A DNA stretch of 62,914 nucleotides, from contig NZ_JAFIQY010000049.1 of NCBI RefSeq assembly GCF_022271435.1, positions 1 to 62,914 of the forward strand, written 5' to 3'. A model generated the notes under the pieces. That model did no database searches. It saw only the letters and a list, made by a program, of their open reading frames with translations, and was not told where the DNA came from. Every line of letters begins with the position of its first letter. The stretch's first letter is position 1. Shown here piece after piece: positions 25,162 through 33,442 of the stretch. The DNA comes from Streptomyces monomycini (GTDB taxonomy: Bacteria; Actinomycetota; Actinomycetes; Streptomycetales; Streptomycetaceae). A program made the translations under genes and the position numbers.

Positions 25162-26583
25162 ATGTCCGTACCCATTCCGCGCCAGCGGACGGCCGTACTG
25201 CCGCAGGAGGCAGCGCCGGCGGACGGCGCGCGCGACGGCGCGACGCCCGGGCCCGGGCCGTCGGCGGACACCACGGGCCCCTCGCCCCTCTCCGGCACCC
25301 CCGCCCCCTCTCCCTCCCCGGCCCCTTCCCCCTCCCCCTCTCCCTCCCGCTCCGGCGAAGGCGGGCTGACCCTGCTCCTCATAGGCGACGACCCCAGCAG
25401 CGCCGTACCCGAGATGCGGGACGGGGAAGGCCGCAGGGCCCGGGTCCGTACGGCCCGCAACCTCACCGAGGCGGAGCGGCTGCTCACCGACGACGTGCAC
25501 TGCATCCTGCTGGACCTGACACCCGCGGGCGTCAGCGACCGCATCGACCGCACGGAGCGTACGGACCGGGACGGGCACCCGCCGGAGGAGGACGGTGGCC
25601 ACGACGAGCTCGGCGCCCTGCGCGCGGTGCTGCGGATGGCCCCCTCCCACGCCGTTCTCGCGCTGACCTCCGAGGCCGACGCCGAGCGGGCCGCCGAGGC
25701 CGTACGCGTCGGCGCGCAGGACTACCTCTTCCACGACGAACTCGACGGCGCCGTCCTCAGCCGGGCGGTGCGGTACGCCGTCGAGCGCAAACGCGCCGAC
25801 CTCGCGCAGCGCCAGCTCACCGAGTCGCGGATGCTGGCCCAGGAGAACCGCCGGCTGGAGCGCGGCCTGCTGCCCACCCCGCTCCTGGACGGCTCCGACC
25901 TGCGCTTCGCGGCCCGCTACCGCCCCGGACGCAGCCGCGCGCTGCTCGGCGGCGACTTCTACGACACCGTACGGACGGCCGACGGCACCGTGCACGCGAT
26001 GATCGGCGACGTCTGCGGCCACGGCCCCGACGAGGCCGCGCTCGGCGTGGAACTGCGCATCGCCTGGCGCGCGTTGACGTTCGCCGGGCTGTGCGGCGAC
26101 GCCCTGCTGTCCACGCTCCAGAAGGTTCTGGAGCACGAGCGCGCCGACGACGAGATCTTCGCGACGCTGTGCCTGGTGGACATCGCGCCGGACGGCCGGC
26201 ACGCCCAGGTGTGCCTGGCCGGCCACCCCGCACCGCTGCTCGCCCGGTCCGGCGGGAAGCCGCGGCTGCTCCCGTACGAGGAGGGCGGCCCGGCCCTGGG
26301 CCTGCTGCCGGGCGCCCGCTGGCCGCGCCGCCAGGTCGCGCTGGGCGGCTCCTGGAGCCTGATGATGTACACGGACGGCCTGATCGAAGGCCGCGTCGGC
26401 AACGGCAACCAGCGCCTCGGCCAGGAGGGCATGGCGGAGCTGGTGGGGCGCCGGATGGCCGCCGGACTACGCGGTGAGGACCTGCTCGACGCGGCGGTCA
26501 CGGAGGTGCGGGACCTCAACGGCGGGGAACTGACGGACGACGTGGCCGTCCTCCTGCTGGACCGGGGACGCGTACAGGACTGA
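25162..26583 (+). CDS. Receiver-like / PP2C (SpoIIE-type) serine phosphatase
   Basis: A 473-residue protein: a Pro/Ser-rich low-complexity N-terminus (about 1-65), a response-regulator-like domain (about 70-215), a short coiled coil, and a SpoIIE/RsbU-type PP2C domain with GGDFYDTV, MIGDVCGHG and LTDDVAVLLL. The receiver keeps the acceptor Asp (CILLDLTP) and T/S, but the conserved Lys after GAQDYL reads as His, so phosphorylation may be altered. Such phosphatases act on anti-anti-sigma factors in partner switching. ATG 25162 follows GGAAGGAAG. Confidence 0.85.
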   Translation: MSVPIPRQRTAVLPQEAAPADGARDGATPGPGPSADTTGPSPLSGTPAPSPSPAPSPSPSPSRSGEGGLTLLLIGDDPSSAVPEMRDGEGRRARVRTARNLTEAERLLTDDVHCILLDLTPAGVSDRIDRTERTDRDGHPPEEDGGHDELGALRAVLRMAPSHAVLALTSEADAERAAEAVRVGAQDYLFHDELDGAVLSRAVRYAVERKRADLAQRQLTESRMLAQENRRLERGLLPTPLLDGSDLRFAARYRPGRSRALLGGDFYDTVRTADGTVHAMIGDVCGHGPDEAALGVELRIAWRALTFAGLCGDALLSTLQKVLEHERADDEIFATLCLVDIAPDGRHAQVCLAGHPAPLLARSGGKPRLLPYEEGGPALGLLPGARWPRRQVALGGSWSLMMYTDGLIEGRVGNGNQRLGQEGMAELVGRRMAAGLRGEDLLDAAVTEVRDLNGGELTDDVAVLLLDRGRVQD

Positions 26584-26695
26584 GGCGTACGCGAGCGACG
26601 CAGGTGCCCCTCGGACCGTACGCGCCCACCGCGCCCGCCCTCGTACGCCTCTGCCGCCCGCGCCGTACGTCCTCACCGCCTGCCGGTGAACGCCT

Positions 26696-27043
26696 CTACC
26701 GCCCGCCGTTGAACGGCCCGTACGGCCCGTCCGAACTCGATCCGCCGCGGCGCGGCCCCCGGCCGCCGGTGATCCCCTTGATCGCGGGCCGTACGTCGAC
26801 GGTGTAGACGATCACGGCGATCAGGCCGATGATCGGCAGGAACGACATCAGCGGCAGCAGGAACAGCAGCGCGGTCGCGATCACCAGGAAGACCAGCCAC
26901 ATGCCCTTGGTCTGCTTGTCGGCCGCCCGGTAGGCGTCCTCGCGCCGTACGGCCGCATCGACGAGCATCGCGGCGGCGTACACGGCCAGTACCAGCTGCA
27001 CCCAGCTCAGCACGTTCTGGAACCCGTAGATCAGCACTGCCAT
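26696..27043 (-). CDS. DUF2516 family membrane protein
   Basis: A 115-residue protein with an N-terminal helix (VLIYGFQNVLSWVQLVLAVY), a polar loop and two further helices, ending in a Gly/Pro-rich tail. It matches DUF2516, a small actinobacterial membrane family of unknown function commonly encoded next to the HbhA-like protein. The ATG at 27043 is chosen because it opens directly into the first membrane helix. A terminator separates it from the gene upstream. Confidence 0.8.
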   Translation of the reverse strand: MAVLIYGFQNVLSWVQLVLAVYAAAMLVDAAVRREDAYRAADKQTKGMWLVFLVIATALLFLLPLMSFLPIIGLIAVIVYTVDVRPAIKGITGGRGPRRGGSSSDGPYGPFNGGR

Positions 27044-27089
27044 CACCCGTTCGACTCTGGTCCGCCGTCGGCCCACCGTACCCGGAGAA

Positions 27090-27120
27090 CGGGCCGGGCA
27101 CGCGTGGCGTGCCCGGCCCG
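27090..27120 (-). terminator. Terminator after the HbhA-like gene
   Basis: Bases 27090-27102 pair perfectly with 27108-27120 (13 bp) around a 5-base loop. It lies 14 bases after the stop of the HbhA-like gene, upstream of the DUF2516 gene, so that gene probably has its own promoter. Confidence 0.75.
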
Positions 27121-27134
27121 CTGTCCCGGATCGC

Positions 27135-27740
27135 CTACTTGCCGTCCTCGCCCGGCGCGACGGTCTTCTTCGCCGTCGTCTTCTTGGCGGCCGGAGCCTT
27201 CCTGGCCGTGGTGCCCTTGGCCTCCGGCTCGCTCACGACGCCGTCCCCCGCGGTCGCCGCGGTCGCCGCCGCGGGCTCCTGCTTCGGCTCCTGACGGGGC
27301 TCCGGCTCGATCGCGACCGCGAGGTCCTCGGTCGCCTCGGCGGTCTCGCTGCGCCAGTTCTGCACCGCGCCGCGTCCGCGCTCGGCCAGCCCCTCGTAGC
27401 CTTCACGGGCCTTGACCGCGGCCTCGGCGGCCCGGCCGACACCCTGCAGCACGAGGTCCTGCGTCTGCTGGCTCAGCTTCTTGAAGTCGGCGTCGAGCAG
27501 GCCCAGCTGCCGGGTGATCCAGTCCTGCGCCTCCTTGGCCTCCTTGGTGACGCGGTCCTGCACGGTCTTCGGGTCGGTGTTACGGAGGGCCTCGACGCGC
27601 TTGGGCGCCTCCTCGCGGAGCTTGTCGACCAGGGCCGGCAGCTCCTTGGCCTTCTCGGCGGCGAGGTCCACACCGCCCGCGAAGGCGTACAGCGGGGTCG
27701 GGTCGGTGAGCACCTTGCGGACGTCGTCGGTGATGGCCAT
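27135..27740 (-). CDS. HbhA-like helical protein with Lys/Ala-rich tail
   Basis: A 201-residue protein: a long amphipathic helical region (residues ~1-125) then an acidic stretch and a C-terminal Lys/Ala/Pro-rich tail (ARKAPAAKKTTAKKT). This is the layout of mycobacterial heparin-binding hemagglutinin, whose basic tail binds polyanions; in saprophytic Streptomyces an envelope or nucleoid role is more likely than adhesion to host cells. No signal peptide is present. It lies 34 bases downstream of the XRE regulator gene and is probably in one operon with it. Confidence 0.8.
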   Translation of the reverse strand: MAITDDVRKVLTDPTPLYAFAGGVDLAAEKAKELPALVDKLREEAPKRVEALRNTDPKTVQDRVTKEAKEAQDWITRQLGLLDADFKKLSQQTQDLVLQGVGRAAEAAVKAREGYEGLAERGRGAVQNWRSETAEATEDLAVAIEPEPRQEPKQEPAAATAATAGDGVVSEPEAKGTTARKAPAAKKTTAKKTVAPGEDGK

Positions 27741-27774
27741 GGCGTGGTTCCTCCTGGTATCAGTGGTCGGTCGC

Positions 27775-28209
27775 TCAGGTGGCGTGCGGGTCGCCGTCGG
27801 CCTCTCGGGCGTCCGGAGCGGGCTCGTGCGCCGTCGCGCCGCCGCTCTCGCCGCGCCCGCTCCCGTGTCCGTTCTCCTTGCGGAAGGACTCGTAGATCTG
27901 CAGCAGCACCTGCTTCTGCTTCTCGGTCAGCGCGGGGTCGGTGAGGATCGCGGTGTGCACCTCGACCCCGTCCACCTTCCGCTCGTCGAGGATCCCGGCC
28001 TGCACGTACAGCGTCTCGGCGGAGATCCGCAGCGCCTTGGCCAGCTGCTGCAGGATGTCCGCGCTCGGCTTGCGCAGCCCGCGCTCGATCTGACTGAGAT
28101 ACGGATTGGACACCCCGGCGGCATCGGCCAGCTGCCGCAGACTCAGCTGCGCGGAGCGCCGCTGCTCCCGCAGGAACTCGCCGAGGTTGCCGACGTTGAG
28201 TGATGCCAT
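27775..28209 (-). CDS. XRE family transcriptional regulator
   Basis: A 144-residue regulator with an N-terminal helix-turn-helix of the Xre/SinR class (LSLRQLADAAGVSNPYLSQI, residues ~24-43), then a helical segment (LTEKQKQVLLQIYESF) and a disordered tail. It is encoded directly before the HbhA-like gene, an arrangement conserved in Streptomyces, and probably controls its own operon. The ATG at 28209 gives the family start MASLNVG. TGCTA repeats in its promoter may be the operator. Confidence 0.88.
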   Translation of the reverse strand: MASLNVGNLGEFLREQRRSAQLSLRQLADAAGVSNPYLSQIERGLRKPSADILQQLAKALRISAETLYVQAGILDERKVDGVEVHTAILTDPALTEKQKQVLLQIYESFRKENGHGSGRGESGGATAHEPAPDAREADGDPHAT

Positions 28210-28229
28210 GCCCCGATGGTGCGGCATCC

Positions 28230-28258
28230 TGCTAACTATTGCAAGCGGGTGCTAGCAA
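28230..28258 (-). promoter_or_regulatory. Probable promoter/operator of the XRE-hbhA operon
   Basis: On the minus strand TTGCTA (28258-28253) and TTAGCA (28235-28230) are 17 bases apart, a possible -35/-10 pair ending ~20 bases before the ATG. The site also contains two TGCTA-type repeats 20 bases apart and a central TTGCAA. Such symmetry suggests it is also bound by the XRE protein. The rest of 28259-28496 shows only GC-rich short repeats. Confidence 0.45.
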
Positions 28259-28496
28259 AAGTGGCGGCGGGGCGCGATGACCGGCCACGCCGGGCGTCGC
28301 AGCCGGCCGGCGCGTGCCGGGTCGCGAGGGCCGGCGTCGCGAGCCGGCACGCAAGGTCTGCCGGGCGGGTACCCCTGCGGGCAAGAAGCGGGTCTGCCCC
28401 GGTGTGCCCGCCGGGGGGCGGCGGTTGTATGAACGCGGGTGCCTCCTGAGCGGTCGGCGCCCGTCAGCGACCGCGCCCTCCCCTAGGGAGGTCTCC

Positions 28497-28925
28497 ATGA
28501 CGGGCAGCGCCGAACCCCGGTCACCGTACCGACGCTTCTTCCGGCCGTCGCGGAGGGCGGTACTGCCGGCCGGTGCCGCGTTGGTCCCGGCGTTGAGGGC
28601 GGCTGCGGCCGCACCCGTGTCTGCGGCCTCGCCCCGCACTTCCTCGCCCGCTCGCTCATCGGAGGCCCGGTTCACGCTGCCCGCCCCGACCGGCCGGCGG
28701 CGCGTCGGCACGGTGTCGCGTCGTCGTCTTCACCGACCACACCCACGACGCGCTCGCCATCGAGTTCCCCGACGGCCGTCGGCCGCGGTGGTACGCGTCC
28801 ACGTCAACGCCTATGTCGACCGACACCTGCGCCATCGGCGGACCGACCTGCTCGACCGGCCGCCGGGGCGCTACCCGGAGACCGAGTTCGGCCCCTGGCC
28901 GTCGATGCGGCCGGCCCAGGCTTGA
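28497..28925 (+). pseudogene. Remnant of a secreted alpha/beta-hydrolase
   Basis: A strong AGGGAGG site precedes ATG 28497. The first 65 residues look like the start of a Streptomyces secreted hydrolase: a twin-Arg signal (RRFFRPSRRAVL), then FTLPAPTGRRRVGTV. The last part (VHVNAYVDRHLRHRRTDLLD...RYPE) looks like the C-terminus of the same family. The several hundred residues with the GxSxG serine and other catalytic residues are absent, and the join region reads better in another frame (VVVFTDHTHDALAIEF). I interpret it as an internal deletion with a local frameshift. The encoded 142-residue product should be inactive. Confidence 0.55.
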
Positions 28926-28938
28926 TCGCCGCCCCCGC

Positions 28939-29892
28939 TCACCCTGCCCCGTCCATCAGCGCACCGACATAGGCGTCCAGCCGCTCCTCCAGGACCCGTG
29001 GCGTCAGGTCCGTCCGGCCTGCCTCCTGCCAGGGCCGGGACACCGCCGGCAGTTCTTCCGAGGACGCCAGCGCGTCCCGCACCCGCCAGTACCGCCGTTC
29101 GCTCGCGGTCGCGGCCAGTGCGCCGCCCGCCTCCTCGTACGCGTCGGTGAAGCGCAGGCCCCATTCCGGTCCGTGCAGCAGTGCGAGGACGACGGAGCAG
29201 TGCGCCACGTCGAGGTCCGCCGGGCCCCAGGAGGTGGCCGCCCAGTCGACGACGCCGGTGAGGCGGGCGCTTGCGGGGGTCGAGGGCGGGGTGTCGAACA
29301 GTACGTTGCCGGGCTGGAAGTCGCGGTGCAGGAAGCGTCCTTCGTAGGGCGGCGGGGGCTTGCGGATCACGTTGATGGCGGCTGCCCATGCCGTCGTGTC
29401 GGCGTCCGCCGGGATCATGACGGTTTCGGCCGTCGTCATGGCCACGTACTCCCGGGGCTGCACGACGGGACGCAGGGTGTGGATCGCCGCTAGTTGGCGG
29501 GCGAGTTGGGGGACGCGTGTCTCCAGTCCCTCGTCGTCGAGGACCGTGCGTCCCGGCAGGTGGGTCATGAGGAGGGACGGGTGCTCGCAGTGCGCGGCGG
29601 TCGGATCGACCGCGACGAGGCGAGGGGCTGGGACGTCGGTGCCGGTGAGCTGGGTCAGGGCGCCGGACTCCCTGTGCAGCCAGTCCTCGGCGTGGGGCGC
29701 GTCGACGAAGGTGCGCAGCACCAGGTCGCGGGTGCTCCCGTTCCCCGTGCTGAGGGTCAGCTGCCGCATTTCGGCGGTGATGCCGCCGTGCAGGGGCTTG
29801 GTGTTGATGATCCGTTCGCCGGGTGTCAGGTGCCGGGTCACCCAATCCAGTGTTCTCGGCCGGACAGTTGACGGGGCGTGGGGGTCGGTCAT
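28939..29892 (-). CDS. Aminoglycoside phosphotransferase-fold (APH) kinase
   Basis: A 317-residue protein with the APH/choline-kinase fold: the catalytic loop is FLHRDFQPGNVLFD and the metal-binding block is VVDWAATSWGPADLDVAH. These kinases phosphorylate small hydroxylated molecules. Environmental members are numerous and most do not give resistance, so the substrate is open. It is 12 bases downstream of the SRPBCC gene and likely in the ECF41 operon. Confidence 0.82.
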   Translation of the reverse strand: MTDPHAPSTVRPRTLDWVTRHLTPGERIINTKPLHGGITAEMRQLTLSTGNGSTRDLVLRTFVDAPHAEDWLHRESGALTQLTGTDVPAPRLVAVDPTAAHCEHPSLLMTHLPGRTVLDDEGLETRVPQLARQLAAIHTLRPVVQPREYVAMTTAETVMIPADADTTAWAAAINVIRKPPPPYEGRFLHRDFQPGNVLFDTPPSTPASARLTGVVDWAATSWGPADLDVAHCSVVLALLHGPEWGLRFTDAYEEAGGALAATASERRYWRVRDALASSEELPAVSRPWQEAGRTDLTPRVLEERLDAYVGALMDGAG

Positions 29893-29904
29893 CGTGTCAG
29901 GTCA

Positions 29905-30354
29905 TCATGCGGGCGGCGCCGCGGCCAAAGCCTTTTCCGCGGCGGCGAGGATGTTGCCGAAGGTGCGGGTGATGATCGGGCGGGCCACGTGGCGGGTGAG
30001 GAAGCCGCCGAGGAGGGGGACGGGGATCTCGGCGCGGGTGGTCCAGCGGACGTGGGTGCCGCCTTCGGGGGTCTCGGTGAACGTCATGCGGCCGAGTTCG
30101 TGCCGCGAGGGCGGCAGGCTGCGTTCCACGACGTACTCGGTGGCGTACGGCGGGTCGTAGCGGGTGATGCGCTCGCGGAACCAGCCGATCAGCCAGAGGT
30201 GGCTGCGGACCGCACCGACGCCGTACGGCGCGCCCTCGCCGTGCCGGGTCAGGCGGCAGCGCACCACCAGGGGCGAGCGGGTGTAGTGGGTGGTCGTGGT
30301 GAGCCAGGCGAACACCGTCGCGATCGGGGCGTCGATGACACGTTCCACGGTCAT
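29905..30354 (-). CDS. SRPBCC family protein
   Basis: A 149-residue START/Bet v1-type protein (TVERVIDAPIATVFAWL ... TFTETPEGGTHVRWTT ... FLTRHVARPIITRTFGN), a fold that binds hydrophobic ligands or acts as a cyclase/oxidoreductase helper. The ATG at 30354 overlaps the stop of the sigma factor gene (ATGA), making it the translationally coupled second gene of that operon; an ATG at 30363 is also possible. Confidence 0.8.
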   Translation of the reverse strand: MTVERVIDAPIATVFAWLTTTTHYTRSPLVVRCRLTRHGEGAPYGVGAVRSHLWLIGWFRERITRYDPPYATEYVVERSLPPSRHELGRMTFTETPEGGTHVRWTTRAEIPVPLLGGFLTRHVARPIITRTFGNILAAAEKALAAAPPA

Positions 30355-31271
30355 GGTTTCCATGGGTGGGGTCCTCCTCTGTCGAGTGTGCGCACCGCTT
30401 CGGCGTGGTGCAGCTTGTCCGGGTTGCGTACGCCGTAGAGGCCGGTGATCCGGCCGTCGTGGATCTCGAAGGCGACCAGCCAGTCGAGGCCTCCGTCCGT
30501 CACGAACCGGGCGGCGGGCATGCCGTTGTACGTGGCCGGTTCGACGCGGGTGGCGGCGGCGCCGCCGCGGTACACGCCGAGGACGAACCGGGCGACCTCG
30601 GTGCGGCCGGTGACCGGGCGGCGCACGGCGGCCGCCTTGCCGCCGCCGTCGGAGATCACTACGACGTCGGGTGCCAGCAGGTCCATCAGTGGCTGGATCT
30701 CGCCGGTGGCCGCCGCGGCCAGGAAGCGCCGGGCGATCTCCGCGGTGGCGTCCGAGACGGGTTCGAAACGACGGCGCCGCGCGTGGACGTGCCGGCGGGC
30801 GCGGTGCGCGGTCTGCCGTACGGAGACCTCGGTCCGGCCGATCGAGGCGGCGATCTCACCGTGGGTGTAGCCGAACACCTCGTGCAGGACGAACACCGCG
30901 CGCTCGGTCGGGTTCAGGGTCTCCAGGACGAGCATCATGGCCATCGAGACGGATTCGGCCAGGATCACGTCCTCGCTCACCCCGGGCGCCGTGCGGATCG
31001 GCTCGGGCAGCCACATGCCGACGTAGTCCTCGCGCCGCGCCTTGGCCGCGCGCAGGTGGTTGAGGGCCTGCCGGGTCACCGTACGGACCAGGTAGGCGCG
31101 CGGATGCTCGACCGTGGCCTGATCGACCGCGCTCCACCGCAGATAGCTCTCCTGGAGGACGTCCTCGGCGTCGGTGGCGCTGCCCAGCATCTCGTAGGCG
31201 ATGGTGAACAGCAGGGAGCGGTGTTCGGTGAAGGCGTCCGTGGAGGCGTTCGTGGAGGCGTTCTCAGGCAT
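30351..31271 (-). CDS. ECF41-type (SigJ-like) RNA polymerase sigma factor
   Basis: A 306-residue sigma factor. Region 2 (EHRSLLFTIAYEMLGSATDA...) and region 4 (LNPTERAVFVLHEVFGY) are followed by a SnoaL-like C-terminal domain of about 120 residues. The ECF41 hallmarks are present: WLPEP in the linker, DGGGK in the extension, and NPDKL near the end. In ECF41 the extension both stimulates and inhibits activity, replacing an anti-sigma factor. Usual partner genes are carboxymuconolactone-decarboxylase, oxidoreductase or epimerase genes; here they are SRPBCC and APH instead. Confidence 0.92.
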   Translation of the reverse strand: MPENASTNASTDAFTEHRSLLFTIAYEMLGSATDAEDVLQESYLRWSAVDQATVEHPRAYLVRTVTRQALNHLRAAKARREDYVGMWLPEPIRTAPGVSEDVILAESVSMAMMLVLETLNPTERAVFVLHEVFGYTHGEIAASIGRTEVSVRQTAHRARRHVHARRRRFEPVSDATAEIARRFLAAAATGEIQPLMDLLAPDVVVISDGGGKAAAVRRPVTGRTEVARFVLGVYRGGAAATRVEPATYNGMPAARFVTDGGLDWLVAFEIHDGRITGLYGVRNPDKLHHAEAVRTLDRGGPHPWKP

Positions 31272-31343
31272 GGTCCGCCCTTGCCGTGCGGGGGGCGTGG
31301 CAGCTGGGCATGGCGTCCGGTTCCTCTCCTCGGGTGCCATGAA

Positions 31344-31370
31344 GACACGTCGCGTCGGAGAAGCGTGACA
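31344..31370 (-). promoter_or_regulatory. Possible ECF41 autoregulated promoter
   Basis: On the minus strand TGTCACG (31370-31364) resembles the ECF41 -35 element TGTCACA. CGTGTC (31349-31344), 14 bases later, is close to the CGTC -10 element. It lies about 70 bases upstream of the sigma gene ATG. The -10 reads CGTG, not CGTC, and the spacing is slightly short. Confidence 0.45.
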
Positions 31371-31448
31371 GTCCGGCGGTGTGGTTCGGCTCACAGTGCG
31401 GGCAGGATGCTGTTGGTCGTGGTGGCCGGTGTTCAAGGGGGGTGTTCC

Positions 31449-32168
31449 ATGGCTGTCGAACGAGTCTGGCTGGACGTGCCGTTCGCGGAGAAGGACGAGG
31501 CCAAGCAGGGCGGCGCGCGCTGGGACCCGGCGGCCAGGCGGTGGTACGCGCCCAGGCCGGGGATGGCGGCGCTGGAACGCTGGGCGGCGGCGCCGGACGT
31601 GCCCGACCTGCTGCCCGGTGAGGACCGCGGCCTCGGCAGCGGTCTCTTCGTCGACCTGGTGCCGCGCAGTTGCTGGTTCACCAACGTACGGTCGTGCGTG
31701 GCCGCCAAGGACTGGGAGCGGCTGCGCCGTACGATCACCCGCCGGGCGGACCGTCGCTGCGAGATATGCGGCGTCGGGGAGGACCAGGACGCCAGGCGGT
31801 GGCTGGAGGCGCACGAGCGGTGGGCCTTCGACGACACCGCCCGGGTGCAGACCCTCAAGCGGCTCATCTGCCTGTGCACCGACTGCCACACGGTCACCCA
31901 CTTCGGGTTCGCGCAGGTACGTGGCCTGGCGGCGCAGGCGTTCGCGCACCTGGTGCAGGTCACCGGGATGACCGGGGGCGCGGCCCGGCAGCACGTCAGA
32001 GACGCGTTCGACGTGTGGGAGCGGCGGTCCCGGGTGGCGTGGGAGCTGGATCTGAGCATGCTCACGAAGGCCGGGATCACGCTGGCGCCGCCGCCGGGAG
32101 CGGAGGCGCGGGCCCGTACCGCCGAGGAGACGCTCCGTAGGGAGCGGGGGCGAGAGCGGGGGCGGTAG
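31449..32168 (+). CDS. DUF5710 / HNH-like zinc-binding protein
   Basis: A 239-residue protein. Residues 1-40 form a DUF5710 module (RVWLDVPFAEKDEAKQ-GGARWD...RRWYAP) as found in primase- and topoisomerase-linked proteins. The middle has two paired cysteine motifs (CEICG and CLCTDCH) with flanking His, as in HNH-type zinc sites (HTVTHFG). A helical C-terminus follows. A nucleic-acid-binding or nuclease role is possible but the catalytic HNH histidine is not certain. ATG 31449 follows AAGGGGGGTG. It diverges from the ECF41 operon. Confidence 0.75.
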   Translation: MAVERVWLDVPFAEKDEAKQGGARWDPAARRWYAPRPGMAALERWAAAPDVPDLLPGEDRGLGSGLFVDLVPRSCWFTNVRSCVAAKDWERLRRTITRRADRRCEICGVGEDQDARRWLEAHERWAFDDTARVQTLKRLICLCTDCHTVTHFGFAQVRGLAAQAFAHLVQVTGMTGGAARQHVRDAFDVWERRSRVAWELDLSMLTKAGITLAPPPGAEARARTAEETLRRERGRERGR

Positions 32169-32196
32169 GGCCCACGGTGGTTGCGCTGCCCGGACC

Positions 32197-33090
32197 TCAG
32201 GCTGTCTGGGCGCCCTTGGCCGGGCTGGTGCCGACGGCGACGGTCGCACCGAGGTCGTCGTCCGTCGCCAGCCGGGTGACGAGGCCGCCGCGGCGGAGAG
32301 CCTCCAGGGTGTGCGGCGCCTGGCGTCCGCTGGTCTCGATCAGCAGGTGGCCGCCGGGGGCGAGCCAGCGGAGCGCGTCGGCCGCCACCCGGCGCTGTAC
32401 GTCGAGTCCGTCCGCGCCGCCGTCGAGCGCCACGCGGGGTTCGTGGTCGCGGGCTTCCGGGGGCAGCAGGCCGATCGCGTCGGTCGGTACGTAGGGGGCG
32501 TTGACGACGAGGAGGCCGACGCGGCCGCGCAGGGCGGGCGGCAGCGGTGCGTAGAGGTCGCCTTCGTACACCTGGCCGGCCGTGGGGCGGAGGTTGCGGC
32601 GGGCGCACCGTACGGCGGCGGGTTCGATGTCGGTGGCGTGCAGGTCGATGCGGGGAGGGGCCGAGGGCGGGGCGGAGGAAGGGGCAGCGGGAGAGGCCGG
32701 AAAAAGGGCGGCGGCCGCGGCCAGTGCCGCGCCGACCGCGCCCGTACCGCAGCACAGGTCGACGACGACGGGCCGTGGTCCGGCCGTGCCGCGGGCCCGG
32801 AGGAGCGCGGCGGCCTGGGCGACGAGGAATTCGGTGCGGCGGCGGGGGACGAAGACGCCGGGGTCGACGGCGATCCGCAGGCCGCAGAACTCGGCCCAGC
32901 CGAGGACCTGTTCCAGGGGGTGGCCGGCGACGCGGCGGTCCGTCATGGCGCTGAGGTCGGACGGGGTGCGGGCCGTGGAGACGAGGAGCTGGGCCTCGTC
33001 CTCGGCGAAGACGCAGCCGGCCGCGCGGAGTCTGGTGACGAGTCCGGCGGGGGCCGGGGCGGCGGCGGGGGCGGGCAGCGGGAGTGACAT
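32197..33090 (-). CDS. PrmC-like N5-glutamine methyltransferase
   Basis: A 297-residue SAM-dependent methyltransferase. The SAM motif is VVDLCCGTGAVGAAL. The substrate motif (N/D)PPY is NAPYVP, the conserved FVPRRRTE block precedes it, and DGGADGLDVQRRV follows, as in HemK/PrmC proteins that methylate the GGQ glutamine of release factors. The NPPY variant and the absence of prfA alongside suggest a paralogue with another substrate. An Ala/Pro/Ser-rich insertion interrupts the Rossmann fold near residue 130. Confidence 0.82.
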   Translation of the reverse strand: MSLPLPAPAAAPAPAGLVTRLRAAGCVFAEDEAQLLVSTARTPSDLSAMTDRRVAGHPLEQVLGWAEFCGLRIAVDPGVFVPRRRTEFLVAQAAALLRARGTAGPRPVVVDLCCGTGAVGAALAAAAALFPASPAAPSSAPPSAPPRIDLHATDIEPAAVRCARRNLRPTAGQVYEGDLYAPLPPALRGRVGLLVVNAPYVPTDAIGLLPPEARDHEPRVALDGGADGLDVQRRVAADALRWLAPGGHLLIETSGRQAPHTLEALRRGGLVTRLATDDDLGATVAVGTSPAKGAQTA

Positions 33091-33442
33091 GCGCGTTGGA
33101 GCCTTTCGGGGTACCGAAGGGCGCTCTCGCGGTCACCTGCCTCGGAGGGACCGTACAGCCGTGAGGTGAGAGCACCCGGCCTGAACAGCGGTAATGGGTC
33201 TCACCTCCTTGGTCGTCCACTGTGTGTGGGCTGGTCACCTTACCCGAAGCCGGGAACGGAGGGCAGGCGCGGCGGCGTGCGGCGGTGCGCCTGCCGGGGG
33301 CGCGCGTGGCGTCCTGCGCGCCCGTCGGGCTGCCGCCGGTCTCGACGTGGCGGTGCCGGGGCTGGAGGGTGGAGGCGGGGTGCCACCGCGGGAGGTGGTG
33401 ACCGGGGGTCACCACGGGGCGGGGCCGGGAAGGCGGGCGGCT
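33091..33442. promoter_or_regulatory. Divergent intergenic region with an inverted repeat
   Basis: 352 bases between the methyltransferase and carotenoid-oxygenase genes. GAGGTGAGA (33163-33171) and TCTCACCTC (33199-33207) form a perfect 9-bp inverted repeat separated by 27 bases, which could be a pair of operator half-sites or a hairpin base. The remainder (33210-33442) reads open in one frame but has no domain character and no good ribosome site; I do not call a gene there. Confidence 0.4.

Noticed and set aside
28939..29892. APH-fold kinase as an aminoglycoside resistance gene
   Set aside because: The fold is clear, but it sits in an ECF41 operon without other resistance or antibiotic genes and lacks features that identify a specific resistance subclass.
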